From NCBI RefSeq assembly GCF_003148845.1, contig NZ_QGHA01000013.1, positions 1 through 64,000 on the forward strand: DNA of 64,000 bases, written 5' to 3'. Made by a program: the position numbers and the translations under genes. Position 1 is the stretch's first letter. Every line of letters starts with the position of its first letter. Shown piece after piece: positions 41,193 through 49,413 of this stretch. The stretch is from Mucilaginibacter oryzae (GTDB lineage: Bacteria > Bacteroidota > Bacteroidia > Sphingobacteriales > Sphingobacteriaceae). Below the pieces are notes generated by a model. It did no database searches. It was not told where the DNA came from and was given only the letters and a program-made list of their open reading frames with translations.

Positions 41193-41564
41193 TTATTTTT
41201 CTTTTAGTTTTTCAATCAGTTTCATGATCTCATCGGCCTCCTTCAGGTCGATCTTTTCCTTCTTCACAAAAAATGAAAACATGCGGTTAACCGAGTTATC
41301 AAAATAACCGCTCAGCAACTTATCTGCAGCAAAATCCTGGTATTGCTCTTTGCTGATCACCGGATGATACTCATGACTTTTGCCATAGGCCGTATGCCCC
41401 ACAAAACCTTTGGTTTCCAAAATCCTGATAATGGTTGATACCGTGTTATAGGCTGGCTTCGGCTCGGGTAACTGGTCTATAACATCTTTAACATACCCTT
41501 TTTTCAGCAGCCAAAGCACTTGCATAATCTGCTCTTCTGCGCGGGTTAACTCTTTAATTTCCAT
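41193..41564 (-). CDS. BlaI/MecI/CopY family transcriptional repressor
   Basis: A 123-residue winged-helix repressor. The N-terminal DNA-binding part LTRAEEQIMQVLWLLKKGYVKDVIDQLP and PAYNTVSTIIRILETKGFVGH are family-typical, and the C-terminal helices form the dimer and cleavage region. It dimerises on palindromic operators and is inactivated by proteolysis triggered by its M56 partner, whose gene follows 2 bases later. A perfect palindrome 16 bases upstream of its start (41580-41600) is the likely autoregulatory operator. The target genes cannot be deduced beyond the operon itself. Confidence 0.94.
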   Translation of the reverse strand: MEIKELTRAEEQIMQVLWLLKKGYVKDVIDQLPEPKPAYNTVSTIIRILETKGFVGHTAYGKSHEYHPVISKEQYQDFAADKLLSGYFDNSVNRMFSFFVKKEKIDLKEADEIMKLIEKLKEK

Positions 41565-41579
41565 GTGCGTACTTTAAAT

Positions 41580-41600
41580 ATTAATACCTCGTGTATTAAT
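41580..41600 (-). promoter_or_regulatory. candidate BlaI operator, ATTAATAC-N5-GTATTAAT
   Basis: A perfect 8-bp inverted repeat with a 5-base centre. It contains the TAC/GTA cores typical of BlaI and MecI sites. It lies 16 bases upstream of the blaI-like ATG (41564), where binding would block transcription. Confidence 0.55.
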
Positions 41601-41722
41601 TTGATTGATCGGTTAAACTAAGTTAAGGCATATACCTCAAATTAACAACTAAATTTTTAGTTTTTAATTTGATAAACTTTTAATCGCCATCTTCGTTGAG
41701 TTACTTCATACACCATTTATAA

Positions 41723-43126
41723 ATGAATATAACATTTCATGGCGCTGCCCGCAACGTAACCGGCAGTAAGCATTTGATAAAGCTGAACGATGGCACCGGT
41801 ATTTTGCTTGATTGCGGGATGTTCCAGGGCCTGGGCGAGCAAACCGAAGAAATGAACGAACACTTTGGCTTCAACCCCAAAAAGGTTAACCACCTGATCC
41901 TGTCGCACGCGCATATTGACCATTGCGGCCTGATCCCTCGTTTGGTTGCCGAGGGCTTTGAAGGTAATATTTATTGCACCCCGGCCACCATGGATCTCAC
42001 CCGTATCCTGTTACTTGATTCGGCCAAAATCCAGGTACAGGATGTTGAATACGACAATAAGCACCGCGCGCGCAAGGGCCAGCCGCTGCTTACGCCATTG
42101 TATACAGAGGAGGATGTAACAGAGGCCTTGCACCTGTTTAAAATTGTTGAATACGGCGAAGAATATGTGCTCAACGAAAATGTAAAATTCAATTTTACTG
42201 ATGCCGGGCATATTTTGGGCAGCGCGGCTGTACATCTCAGTTTGGTTGAGGACGGCAAAACCCATCGTGTTTCGTTCAGCGGCGATGTTGGCCGCTATGG
42301 CGATATGTTATTGAAAAACCCGCAGCCTTTTGAGCAGGCTGATTATATCTTATTAGAATCCACCTATGGCGATTCGCTGCATAAAGAACTCGGCCCCATT
42401 GAAGATGCCCTGCTCGATATCATCAAGCAAACCTGCGAGATTAAAAAAGGTAAGGTTATTATCCCGGCTTTCAGCGTTGGCCGCACACAGGAATTGCTTT
42501 ATGCGTTGAACCAACTGGAGCTAAAAGGCGTTTTACCAGATATTCCGTTTTATGTTGATAGCCCGCTATCTGAAAAAGCGACACAGGTTTTGATGAACCA
42601 TACCGAAGTGTATAATAAAAACGTGCAGGAAGTTTTAAAAGTTGACGCTAACCCGTTCGGTTTTAAAGGACTGAAATTTATTGAGAGCGTAGAAGAATCA
42701 AAGGAGCTAAACGACGACCCGCGACCTTGCGTTATCATATCCTCATCGGGCATGGCCGAAGCCGGGAGGGTAAAACATCACATCAAAAACAATATCAACA
42801 ATCAAAAAAACACCATTTTAATGGTTGGTTATTGCGAGCCCAACTCATTAGGCGGCAGGTTGCTGCGCGGCGACCATGAGGTGCATATTTTTGGCGAGAT
42901 GTATGAGGTGAAAGCCGAAGTACAATCAATCAAGTCCATGAGCGCCCACGGCGATTACGATGACCTGCTTCATTTCGTATCCTGCCAGGACCCAGCCCTT
43001 GTGAAAAGCGCTTTTCTTGTGCATGGTGAATACGAGGTACAACAACATTTTGCAGATAAGTTAAGGCAAAAAGGATTTAAGCAGGTAGAGATCCCCTATC
43101 AGCATCAAAAAGTTGAATTAAAATAA
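41723..43126 (+). CDS. beta-CASP metallo-beta-lactamase-fold hydrolase (RNase-like)
   Basis: A 467-residue cytoplasmic enzyme with the metallo-beta-lactamase motif LSHAHIDHCG (about 59-68), the H-x-L-GSAA segment TDAGHILGSAAV, and a beta-CASP insertion with the RNA-specificity domain PCVIISSSGMAEAGRVKHHI. Further C-terminal motifs are SMSAHGDYDD and FLVHGE. This combination matches CPSF-73-like bacterial ribonucleases acting on RNA ends or in RNA decay. It lies on the plus strand, divergent from the blaI operon. The family call is firm; the RNA substrate is not known. Confidence 0.92.
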   Translation: MNITFHGAARNVTGSKHLIKLNDGTGILLDCGMFQGLGEQTEEMNEHFGFNPKKVNHLILSHAHIDHCGLIPRLVAEGFEGNIYCTPATMDLTRILLLDSAKIQVQDVEYDNKHRARKGQPLLTPLYTEEDVTEALHLFKIVEYGEEYVLNENVKFNFTDAGHILGSAAVHLSLVEDGKTHRVSFSGDVGRYGDMLLKNPQPFEQADYILLESTYGDSLHKELGPIEDALLDIIKQTCEIKKGKVIIPAFSVGRTQELLYALNQLELKGVLPDIPFYVDSPLSEKATQVLMNHTEVYNKNVQEVLKVDANPFGFKGLKFIESVEESKELNDDPRPCVIISSSGMAEAGRVKHHIKNNINNQKNTILMVGYCEPNSLGGRLLRGDHEVHIFGEMYEVKAEVQSIKSMSAHGDYDDLLHFVSCQDPALVKSAFLVHGEYEVQQHFADKLRQKGFKQVEIPYQHQKVELK

Positions 43127-43189
43127 ACGGGAAAATATTCTTTTATTCATGGAAAATTTTCCATATTTGTATAGAGCAATTTTTGGTTT

Positions 43190-43684
43190 ATGGAAACCCG
43201 CAAACAACCCACAAATAGTGCTAAAAAGCCTGTTCAATATAAAACCGAGCCCATAAAAGCCGGCATTTTAAATGATTTTCAGGAGCCATACATCACTATG
43301 CCCCGTTATAACGATGCCATCAGCCTGCTGGATACATCAAAAAAAGGCCTTGAGGCTAAAAGCGCCCTTGATTTTCTGGCGCTTTCTGGCTTTACGCAGG
43401 ATGAGTTCCAGGAAACCTTTAAAACTACTGTAAAAACCATTCAAAACCATGTTAACAGGCAATTAAAGCTTGATGCATCGTTAAGTGAAAAACTGCTTAA
43501 AGCATTCGCGCTGTTTGATAGCGGCATTGAGGTATTTGGATCGGCACAGGCTTTTCAGCAATGGTTACACACGCCTGCCTATGGGCTTGGCAACCGTTTG
43601 CCTTTTGATTTAATGGATACCATTACCGGCATCCAGCTCATCGACGAAGAATTAACCCGTATCCAATACGGAGACCTGGCCTAA
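43190..43684 (+). CDS. Xre/ParS-type antitoxin (DUF2384) of a RES toxin
   Basis: A 164-residue antitoxin. The N-terminal tail is polar; the middle contains a helix-turn-helix-like region (AKSALDFLALSGFTQDEFQETFKTTVKTIQN) and the C-terminal region (LFDSGIEVFGSAQAFQQWLHTPAYGLGNRLPFDLM) is the conserved MbcA/ParS toxin-binding part. It binds and blocks the downstream RES toxin and represses the operon. The toxin gene starts 5 bases after its stop, the usual order. Confidence is high because of the pair. Confidence 0.93.
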   Translation: METRKQPTNSAKKPVQYKTEPIKAGILNDFQEPYITMPRYNDAISLLDTSKKGLEAKSALDFLALSGFTQDEFQETFKTTVKTIQNHVNRQLKLDASLSEKLLKAFALFDSGIEVFGSAQAFQQWLHTPAYGLGNRLPFDLMDTITGIQLIDEELTRIQYGDLA

Positions 43685-43689
43685 GCCAT

Positions 43690-44139
43690 ATGCTGGTATA
43701 CAGGATAGCGCTTGCTAAATACGCGAACAAACTGGTAGCCTCGGGGCGGGCCGCCCGCTGGAACCCCAATGACGTGGATATGATCTATACTGCTTCAAGC
43801 AGATCATTAGCCTGCCTTGAAAATGTGGTGCATCGTAACCAACTGGGATTAAACCTTGCGTTTAACGTGATGACTATCGAAGTACCGGATAACCTTAAAA
43901 TAACTACTATTAATTTAAATACGCTTAAGCCCGATTGGAGCAACTTTAACCAGATGCGCTTTACCCAAACAATAGGCGAAAACTGGATCAAAGAACAAAA
44001 AACCGCTATACTGGCCGTACCCTCATCAATTATTGAAGAGGAATTTAATTACCTGCTTAACCCTAAGCATCAAGATTTTGGGGCTATCAAACTCATCAGA
44101 TCCGTACCGTTTGTTTTTGACCAGCGGATAAAGCAATAA
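43690..44139 (+). CDS. RES-domain toxin (NAD+-degrading)
   Basis: A 149-residue toxin with the RES fold related to ADP-ribosyl transferases. The opening LVYRIALAKYANKL, the GRAARWNPNDVDMIYTASSRSLACLENVVH segment (arginine and glutamate positions) and AVPSSIIEEEFNYLLNPKH (serine position) are the family hallmarks. RES toxins such as MbcT consume NAD+ in the cell. It is paired with the DUF2384 antitoxin upstream. A terminator overlaps its stop region. All expected key residues appear present, so it is likely functional. Confidence 0.93.
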   Translation: MLVYRIALAKYANKLVASGRAARWNPNDVDMIYTASSRSLACLENVVHRNQLGLNLAFNVMTIEVPDNLKITTINLNTLKPDWSNFNQMRFTQTIGENWIKEQKTAILAVPSSIIEEEFNYLLNPKHQDFGAIKLIRSVPFVFDQRIKQ

Positions 44140-44170
44140 AAAAGGGATACCCGGCCGGGCATCCCTTTTT
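44138..44170. terminator. bidirectional rho-independent terminator
   Basis: AAAAAGGGAT-A-CCCGG faces CCGGG-C-ATCCCTTTTT. It lies between the convergent RES toxin and M28 peptidase genes. Confidence 0.92.
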
Positions 44171-44178
44171 GTTAACTA

Positions 44179-45744
44179 TTATCTTGCCGCCTGGGGCTTA
44201 GGCAACTCCTTGCGCGGAATCATTTCGGCGCGCTGTGAGGTATGATATACAAACGAAGCCACAATGGTTGCAGCCTGTTTAAGGTCATCTTCTATCAGGC
44301 GATCATAAGTATCCTGGTTGCTATGGTGGGTACGCGAACCATAATCGATAGCATCCTGAATAAACTGAAAACCAGGGATCCCTACCGCGTCAAATGAAAG
44401 GTGATCAGTACCGCCGGTATTCCGGATAGTGAGTGTTGTAGCACCCAGATCCTTAAACGGCTCTAACCATGCCTTGAAAATAGGAGCGGCAGCCGAATCG
44501 CCCTGTAAGTAAACGCCGCGGATTTTGCCGGTGCCATTATCCAGGTTATAGTATGCCGAAAGCTTAGCCTGCTCAGGTTTTAATTCCATGGTTTTGGGAT
44601 CGCCGAAATGGTTGGCTACATAGCCGCGCGAGCCGAATAAGCCCTGCTCTTCCGAACTCCATAAAGCAATACGGATGGTGCGTTTGGGCTTAAAGTTTAT
44701 GGCTTTCAAAATACGCATTGCCTCCAGCATCACCGCGCTGCCTGCAGCATTATCGGTTGCGCCGGTGGCCGCATGCCACGAATCGAGGTGACCGCCAATC
44801 ATTACCACCTGGTCTTTCAGCTTCTTATCAGTACCCGGAATTTCGGCAATAACGTTGTAGCCTTGCAGATCGTCGGTAATAAAACGGGTTTTAATTTCAG
44901 CCTCCAGTTGTACAGGCTGTCCGCCTTTCAACAAGCGTAAAATGCGCTGATAATCTTCACTGCTGGTTTCCAGTTCGGGAGCAACCGCTTTGGCGGTATC
45001 AGCATACGATGCGCCATTAGTGGTAAACACGGTTCCGTCCGTGCCACGCCCCTGGCTTAACACCAGGCCAACTTTTTCATCAACCAAAAACTGGCTTAAA
45101 GCAGTTCTGAACGCGCGCAGCTTCCGAAAGTTTGCCATTTGCGCAGCATTAGGATCAGTAGCATTGCGGCGTGGACCGGCAGGCGTTGCTTTGGCACCAG
45201 CCATTTCGGCAAGCTCTTCATCGGTATAGCGGGCAGCATCTGCTTTCCAGGTACGCTCGGTTGGCGCCTTGGTATCAAATATCACAATTTTACCGGCCAG
45301 TTTACCCTTATACTGTTCAAGCTCGGCAGCCGAATCGGCTTTTAAAACCATTACGTCGCCTTTAATTAAGCCATCGGTACCGGGTGTCCAGGCTTTAGGG
45401 ATAGCAATAATGGCGTGATAATAAGGCACCGTAATGGCAGCATAGTTTTTTTGCACTTCCCAGCCTTTGCCAAACTTACCCCAGGCTTCGAGTTTAGCGT
45501 TGCTCATACCCCAGGTTTTAAGCTGGTTAACGGCCCATTTCTGGGCGCGTATTAAACCCGGCGAGTTTGCCAGGCGGGGCCCCGAAACATCAGTAAGATA
45601 GAAGGCCGTTTCCATCACTTTTGAATGGTTAAGTCCTTCATCCCTTATCTTTTGCACCATCGCTGCATCAACGGGCTCCTGGGCTAATGCCGGCATTGCA
45701 ATACCGGCCGCAATAAAACACGAAAAAAGTAGTTTTAAATTCAT
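44179..45744 (-). CDS. M28 family zinc aminopeptidase with PA domain, secreted
   Basis: A 521-residue peptidase with a signal peptide (LLFSCFIAAGIAMPALA). A PA-type insert lies at about residues 110-260 (GLIKGDVMVLKAD and GKIVIFDTK). The zinc-binding catalytic domain follows: GGHLDSWHAATGATDNAAG, ALWSSEEQGLFGSRGY, GGTDHLSFDAVGIPGFQF and HHSNQDTYDRL supply the expected H, D, E, D and H ligands. It releases N-terminal residues from peptides in the periplasm or outside. It is a single gene closed by the shared terminator at 44138-44170. Confidence 0.93.
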   Translation of the reverse strand: MNLKLLFSCFIAAGIAMPALAQEPVDAAMVQKIRDEGLNHSKVMETAFYLTDVSGPRLANSPGLIRAQKWAVNQLKTWGMSNAKLEAWGKFGKGWEVQKNYAAITVPYYHAIIAIPKAWTPGTDGLIKGDVMVLKADSAAELEQYKGKLAGKIVIFDTKAPTERTWKADAARYTDEELAEMAGAKATPAGPRRNATDPNAAQMANFRKLRAFRTALSQFLVDEKVGLVLSQGRGTDGTVFTTNGASYADTAKAVAPELETSSEDYQRILRLLKGGQPVQLEAEIKTRFITDDLQGYNVIAEIPGTDKKLKDQVVMIGGHLDSWHAATGATDNAAGSAVMLEAMRILKAINFKPKRTIRIALWSSEEQGLFGSRGYVANHFGDPKTMELKPEQAKLSAYYNLDNGTGKIRGVYLQGDSAAAPIFKAWLEPFKDLGATTLTIRNTGGTDHLSFDAVGIPGFQFIQDAIDYGSRTHHSNQDTYDRLIEDDLKQAATIVASFVYHTSQRAEMIPRKELPKPQAAR

Positions 45745-45854
45745 AGTGAATAAATTATAAGATCAGTTCAGTCAATAACAGACCTATTATAATAAATTAA
45801 ACCTGACCGGATGTTGATTTAACAAAGTTTTTACAAGGCCTGTAGTTTATACGT

Positions 45855-45862
45855 TATATTTG
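45855..45862 (+). promoter_or_regulatory. -7 box TATATTTG, 4 bases before the start codon
   Basis: It matches TAnnTTTG exactly. The ATG of the 68-residue protein is at 45867, so transcription would start at or beside it. Confidence 0.6.
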
Positions 45863-45866
45863 GCTT

Positions 45867-46073
45867 ATGGGTAATTACAGATTAGACAGGACGGCATTTA
45901 AAGCCCGAACCGCAAAAGAGGCTGCAAACCATAGTATTTACTACAAAGATTTGACATGGCAAGAGCGTTTACGTATCGCCAACTATTTAAATAGTGTTGC
46001 CTACAACTATCCGGAAAATGAACCGCCAAGGTTAGATCGAACAGCGTTTAGCATCAGAAAAATAAAACCCTGA
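45867..46073 (+). CDS. conserved small protein, 68 residues, LDRTAF repeat
   Basis: A 68-residue cytoplasmic protein. The motif RLDRTAF occurs at residues 4-10 and again near residues 54-60, flanking a helical middle (DLTWQERLRIANYLNSVAYNY). I recall similar short proteins in Bacteroidetes that begin LDRTAFK and end with a DRTxFS-type copy, so it is a real conserved gene; its function is unknown. A -7 promoter box lies 4 bases upstream. It is convergent with the response regulator gene, whose stop is 2 bases away. Confidence 0.75.
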   Translation: MGNYRLDRTAFKARTAKEAANHSIYYKDLTWQERLRIANYLNSVAYNYPENEPPRLDRTAFSIRKIKP

Positions 46074-46075
46074 TA

Positions 46076-46768
46076 TTAATTGATAAGCAGTTTATATCCA
46101 CGGCCATGCACGTTGATGATTTCCACGTTCGGATCATCTTTAAGATACTTGCGGATCTTGCTTAAAAACACGTCCATGCTACGCCCGTTAAAGTAATTAT
46201 CATCATGCCAGATGTTAAGCAGGGCTTCTTCGCGGGTAAGCACTTCGTTTTTACGCATGCAAAGGAGGCGTAACAACTCGGCTTCTTTGGTGGACAGCTT
46301 TTGCTGGCTATCGCCAATCATAATCATCTGCGATGTATAATCGAACGTGTATTTGCCGATATTGAACGAGGTTTGCTTCTCCTCTTCTTTTTTACCGGCA
46401 TTGTCGGTGCGCTTTAGCAGGGCATTTATCCGGAGCAGCAGCTCTTCAATGCGGAATGGTTTGGTGATGTAATCATCGCCCCCGAGATTAAAAGCCTGGG
46501 TTTTATCCTCGATCATGCCTTTGGCTGTGGCAAAAATAATAGGCACCCCGGCATTGATCTTGCGGATATCCTTGCCGAGGGTAAAACCATCTTTTTTGGG
46601 CATCATCACATCCAGGATCAGCAAATCATAGGTTTGTTTGGTAAAAGCGCGCAGGCCTTCTTCACCATCCTTACATAAAACCACATCAAATTTGCCTTTT
46701 AACTGCAGGTAATCCTGTAATAACAACCCCAGGTTGGCATCATCCTCAACAAGTAGTATTTTTTTCAT
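46076..46768 (-). CDS. OmpR-family response regulator
   Basis: A 230-residue two-component regulator. The receiver domain has KKILLVEDDANLG, the phospho-acceptor aspartate in LLILDVMMPKKDGF and the conserved T/K switch region (FATAKG, DDYITKPFR). The C-terminal winged helix ends with SMDVFLSKIRKYLKDD and INVHGRGYKLL. It lies downstream of the histidine kinase gene on the same strand, with 167 bases of repeats between, and is its likely partner. Target genes are unknown. Confidence 0.95.
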   Translation of the reverse strand: MKKILLVEDDANLGLLLQDYLQLKGKFDVVLCKDGEEGLRAFTKQTYDLLILDVMMPKKDGFTLGKDIRKINAGVPIIFATAKGMIEDKTQAFNLGGDDYITKPFRIEELLLRINALLKRTDNAGKKEEEKQTSFNIGKYTFDYTSQMIMIGDSQQKLSTKEAELLRLLCMRKNEVLTREEALLNIWHDDNYFNGRSMDVFLSKIRKYLKDDPNVEIINVHGRGYKLLIN

Positions 46769-46775
46769 ATATTAT

Positions 46776-46928
46776 AAGTCCGGAAAGTCGGAAAGTCCGC
46801 AAGTCCGAAAGTGTTTCTTTTTTGTCCGGAAGTCCGCATGTCCGGAAGATTTTTTGCCTGGAAGGTTTTTTAAATGGAACAACCTGCAATCCTTTCTTTC
46901 GGACATGCGGCCTTTCCAACTTCCGGAC
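46776..46928. repeat. AAGTCCGGA tandem and inverted repeat between kinase and regulator genes
   Basis: From 46776 to about 46811 short units of the AAGTCCGGA kind follow each other. GTCCGGAAGT plus CCGCATGTCCG (46824-46844) is then matched in inverted order by CGGACATGCGG (46900-46910) and ACTTCCGGAC (46919-46928), 21 paired bases with one 8-base bulge. A long hairpin would form in the transcript between the two genes. Confidence 0.8.
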
Positions 46929-46935
46929 CCAAAGC

Positions 46936-48750
46936 CTACGCCACCGCGAACTTCAGCTCAAACTCCGATCCTTTATCTTTTTCTGATTTTACGCCAATGG
47001 TACCGTTAAGCCGTTTCACTATGGTATTCACATAACTTAACCCAAGCCCAAAGCCCTTAACGTTATGCACGTTGCCGGTGGGGATACGGTAAAACTGCTC
47101 AAATATCTTCGTTTGCTGATCGCGGCTCATGCCAATACCCTTATCGGCTACCCTGATCACTACCTGTCCGCTTTTAATGGCTGTGCTTATGGTAATATCG
47201 GGCGCTTCATTGCTGTATTTAATAGCGTTATCAATCAGGTTGTACAACACGTTCGAAAAATGCAGTTCATCAGCAATAATAAAAGCATTTTCGGCGTCAA
47301 GGTGCAGGGTGGTTTTGGCACCGCACTTCTGCAACTTCAGCGACATGCTATCCAGCACTACCGAGATCATCTCATTTACATCAACCGGCTTTTTATCCAG
47401 TTTAAAATCATTACGCTCAATGCGGGCAATATTCAGTACCCTTTCAATATGGCTGCCTAAACGGGCGTTTTCTTCAAAAATGATATTGGCCAGGCGCGAA
47501 ACCCGGGCTTTATCTTCGGCTATTTCATTATCCCTCAAGGCTTCGCTGGCAATCATAATGGTTGATACCGGCGTTTTAAACTCGTGGGTCATGTTATTGA
47601 TAAAATCGATCTTCATTTCTGATATTTTTTTCTGTCTCAGGATAGAAAAAATCGTGTAACCGAAACAAATGATCAATACCATGGTCAAGCCGCCTGTTGT
47701 AGCCATAGTAGCCGTCATGTTACTCAAAATAAGCGAGTTTTTTTGCGGGAAGGATAACATGATCTTTCCGGGGTCATTAATCACCTCTTTGGTAAAAATC
47801 GGGGTTTGATAAGTATTGGCGGCTGTAAATACCGGCGGCTTATCGCTCTGGCTGTCGCTGGCGTTCGAAAAAATGAGCGAATCGCTGTTGGCTGTACTTA
47901 TCTCGTAGCTAAATGGCAATGTTATTCCGCGGTTATGCAGCTCGAACCGCAATAATGAATCGATCCAAAGCGGGTTGATACGCTTGTTCAACGGCTCGCC
48001 GGATTTACGGTATTCTTCGGCAAGGTTTTCAATAACGGTTGGTTTGTTACCGGCCAGGTGTACTTTTTCGAGCGAATCAACCTCCAGCATTTTTTTGATC
48101 TGCAACAACTGCTTTTCCTTTTGCTTACGGGCCTGTTCCTGCACCCAAAGCGGGTTAATGCGTGGCACCGAAATCATTTGCTTGCCAAATTGAGGGTCGA
48201 CATAAACATACCTCAGCGTATCGTATTTATGCAGCTTTTTAGGGCGTGTAATACGGCGCGTAATATGCGTACGTACAATTTCGGGCGTTAACTGCTCATG
48301 CACTACGCCAAACTCGTCGGTATATTCTTCAACATGTACCTTAAAATCAACGGTGCCTTCAGTTTGTAAGAGGGTATTTAACTGATCATCCATTTTTTTA
48401 TGGTTGATCATCCGCTGTAAACTATCGCGGAGCATGGCTATCCGTTTTTCGCGGGCAGAGGGTTTCTTTTTCTTGCTTCGGGCTTTTATAGTTGTAACCG
48501 CAACTCCCCCTCCTTCTTCACTATCAGTAATAACTTTACTAACCGGCTGGGTTTTGGCCTTTAAAAAATTATTGGCATCCTGGCGGGTTACTTTATCAAC
48601 AACGCTGTTGAGCGACTCGCGCACAGACCGGTCAAACAAATCGGATTGCATCTGGTACGATTGCCTCAGGAAATAAAATTGCATGGCTACCACGCTCAAA
48701 AGCGCGAAACCCATTAAGCCAATAATTAAACCTATGCTCCTCTTCTTCAT
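46936..48750 (-). CDS. membrane sensor histidine kinase
   Basis: A 604-residue kinase. The first membrane helix is at about residues 8-28 and the second near 350-370, enclosing a large periplasmic sensor of about 320 residues with no named domain. The dimerisation box DFINNMTHEFKTPVSTIMIASEA holds the phospho-histidine near residue 389. The ATP-binding motifs are NLIDNAIKYSNEAPD (N), DKGIGMSRDQQ (G1), FEQFYRIPTG (F) and GFGLGLSYV (G2). It pairs with the response regulator downstream. The signal is unknown. Confidence 0.94.
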   Translation of the reverse strand: MKKRSIGLIIGLMGFALLSVVAMQFYFLRQSYQMQSDLFDRSVRESLNSVVDKVTRQDANNFLKAKTQPVSKVITDSEEGGGVAVTTIKARSKKKKPSAREKRIAMLRDSLQRMINHKKMDDQLNTLLQTEGTVDFKVHVEEYTDEFGVVHEQLTPEIVRTHITRRITRPKKLHKYDTLRYVYVDPQFGKQMISVPRINPLWVQEQARKQKEKQLLQIKKMLEVDSLEKVHLAGNKPTVIENLAEEYRKSGEPLNKRINPLWIDSLLRFELHNRGITLPFSYEISTANSDSLIFSNASDSQSDKPPVFTAANTYQTPIFTKEVINDPGKIMLSFPQKNSLILSNMTATMATTGGLTMVLIICFGYTIFSILRQKKISEMKIDFINNMTHEFKTPVSTIMIASEALRDNEIAEDKARVSRLANIIFEENARLGSHIERVLNIARIERNDFKLDKKPVDVNEMISVVLDSMSLKLQKCGAKTTLHLDAENAFIIADELHFSNVLYNLIDNAIKYSNEAPDITISTAIKSGQVVIRVADKGIGMSRDQQTKIFEQFYRIPTGNVHNVKGFGLGLSYVNTIVKRLNGTIGVKSEKDKGSEFELKFAVA

Positions 48751-48903
48751 TTGTTAACATACAAAATTATCTGAAATCCATTTACAAAGCTGCCTTTTAA
48801 CAATATTTAACAATTAGCGCTTTTGTTAAAAGCCTGTTTAATATGGGTTTATTGCATTCAACTTAACGGCCGATATAAAGTTTCCAAAAAATCCGGATAA
48901 AAA

Positions 48904-48934
48904 CAGAAGGCCCCCGAAAAACGGAGGCCTTCTG
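48904..48934 (-). terminator. hairpin terminator after the DUF3127 gene
   Basis: CAGAAGGCC-C-CCG faces CGG-A-GGCCTTCTG with one mismatch. It lies 23 bases past the DUF3127 stop on the minus strand. The T-rich tail is weak. Confidence 0.6.
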
Positions 48935-48956
48935 CAATTTTGGGTATCTGTAAATA

Positions 48957-49325
48957 TTAAAATGGCAGGTCGTCATCATCGGCCGACGAGCTGATATCAG
49001 CCGAAGGCGCCGCGTATTGAGGCGCTGCCGCGGCACTGTTAGCAGCGGCAAGGGGAGTTATTCTCCATAACTGCAGCGAGTTGAAATAAGATTTTTTGCC
49101 GGTTTTATCTGTCCAGGGGCGGCCTCTTAAGTTGAATGAAACTTCAATATCATCGCCAACTTTTACGTTATCCAACAAATTGCAACGATCCTGTATCGCT
49201 TCAAACTTTAAATATTCGGGGTATTGAGGGTTCTCAATATATTCAAGTATAAGTTCGCGTTTTTTGAGCGATTCGGTTACTTGCTGGGTAGCCGACACTT
49301 CATGTACCTTACCTTTAACTTCCAT
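48957..49325 (-). CDS. DUF3127 protein with an SSB-like acidic tail
   Basis: A 122-residue protein. Residues 1-85 are DUF3127 with an OB-fold-like beta pattern (MEVKGKVHEVSATQQVTESLKKRELI, GDDIEVSFNLRGRPWTDKTGKKSYFNSLQLWRI). The tail is an alanine-rich linker ending ADDDDLPF, strikingly like the C-terminal peptide of single-stranded DNA-binding protein (DDDIPF), which recruits repair proteins. A role at single-stranded DNA or with the SSB interactome is inference. It is a single gene, divergent from the rRNA methyltransferase gene. Confidence 0.85.
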   Translation of the reverse strand: MEVKGKVHEVSATQQVTESLKKRELILEYIENPQYPEYLKFEAIQDRCNLLDNVKVGDDIEVSFNLRGRPWTDKTGKKSYFNSLQLWRITPLAAANSAAAAPQYAAPSADISSSADDDDLPF

Positions 49326-49395
49326 AATTAGTGTTCAAATAATTTAAAATGTAAAGTTAATAGTAATGAAATTAAAATAGGGGCTTTTTAATTGT

Positions 49396-49403
49396 TAATT
49401 TTG
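49396..49403 (+). promoter_or_regulatory. -7 box TAATTTTG, 10 bases before the methyltransferase start
   Basis: It matches TAnnTTTG. The ATG is at 49414, so the transcript leader is very short. Confidence 0.6.
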
Positions 49404-49413
49404 CCAAATTAAT

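Noticed and set aside
46776..46928. CRISPR array
   Set aside because: The AAGTCCGGA units are too short and irregular, with no spacers of constant length and no cas genes in the window.
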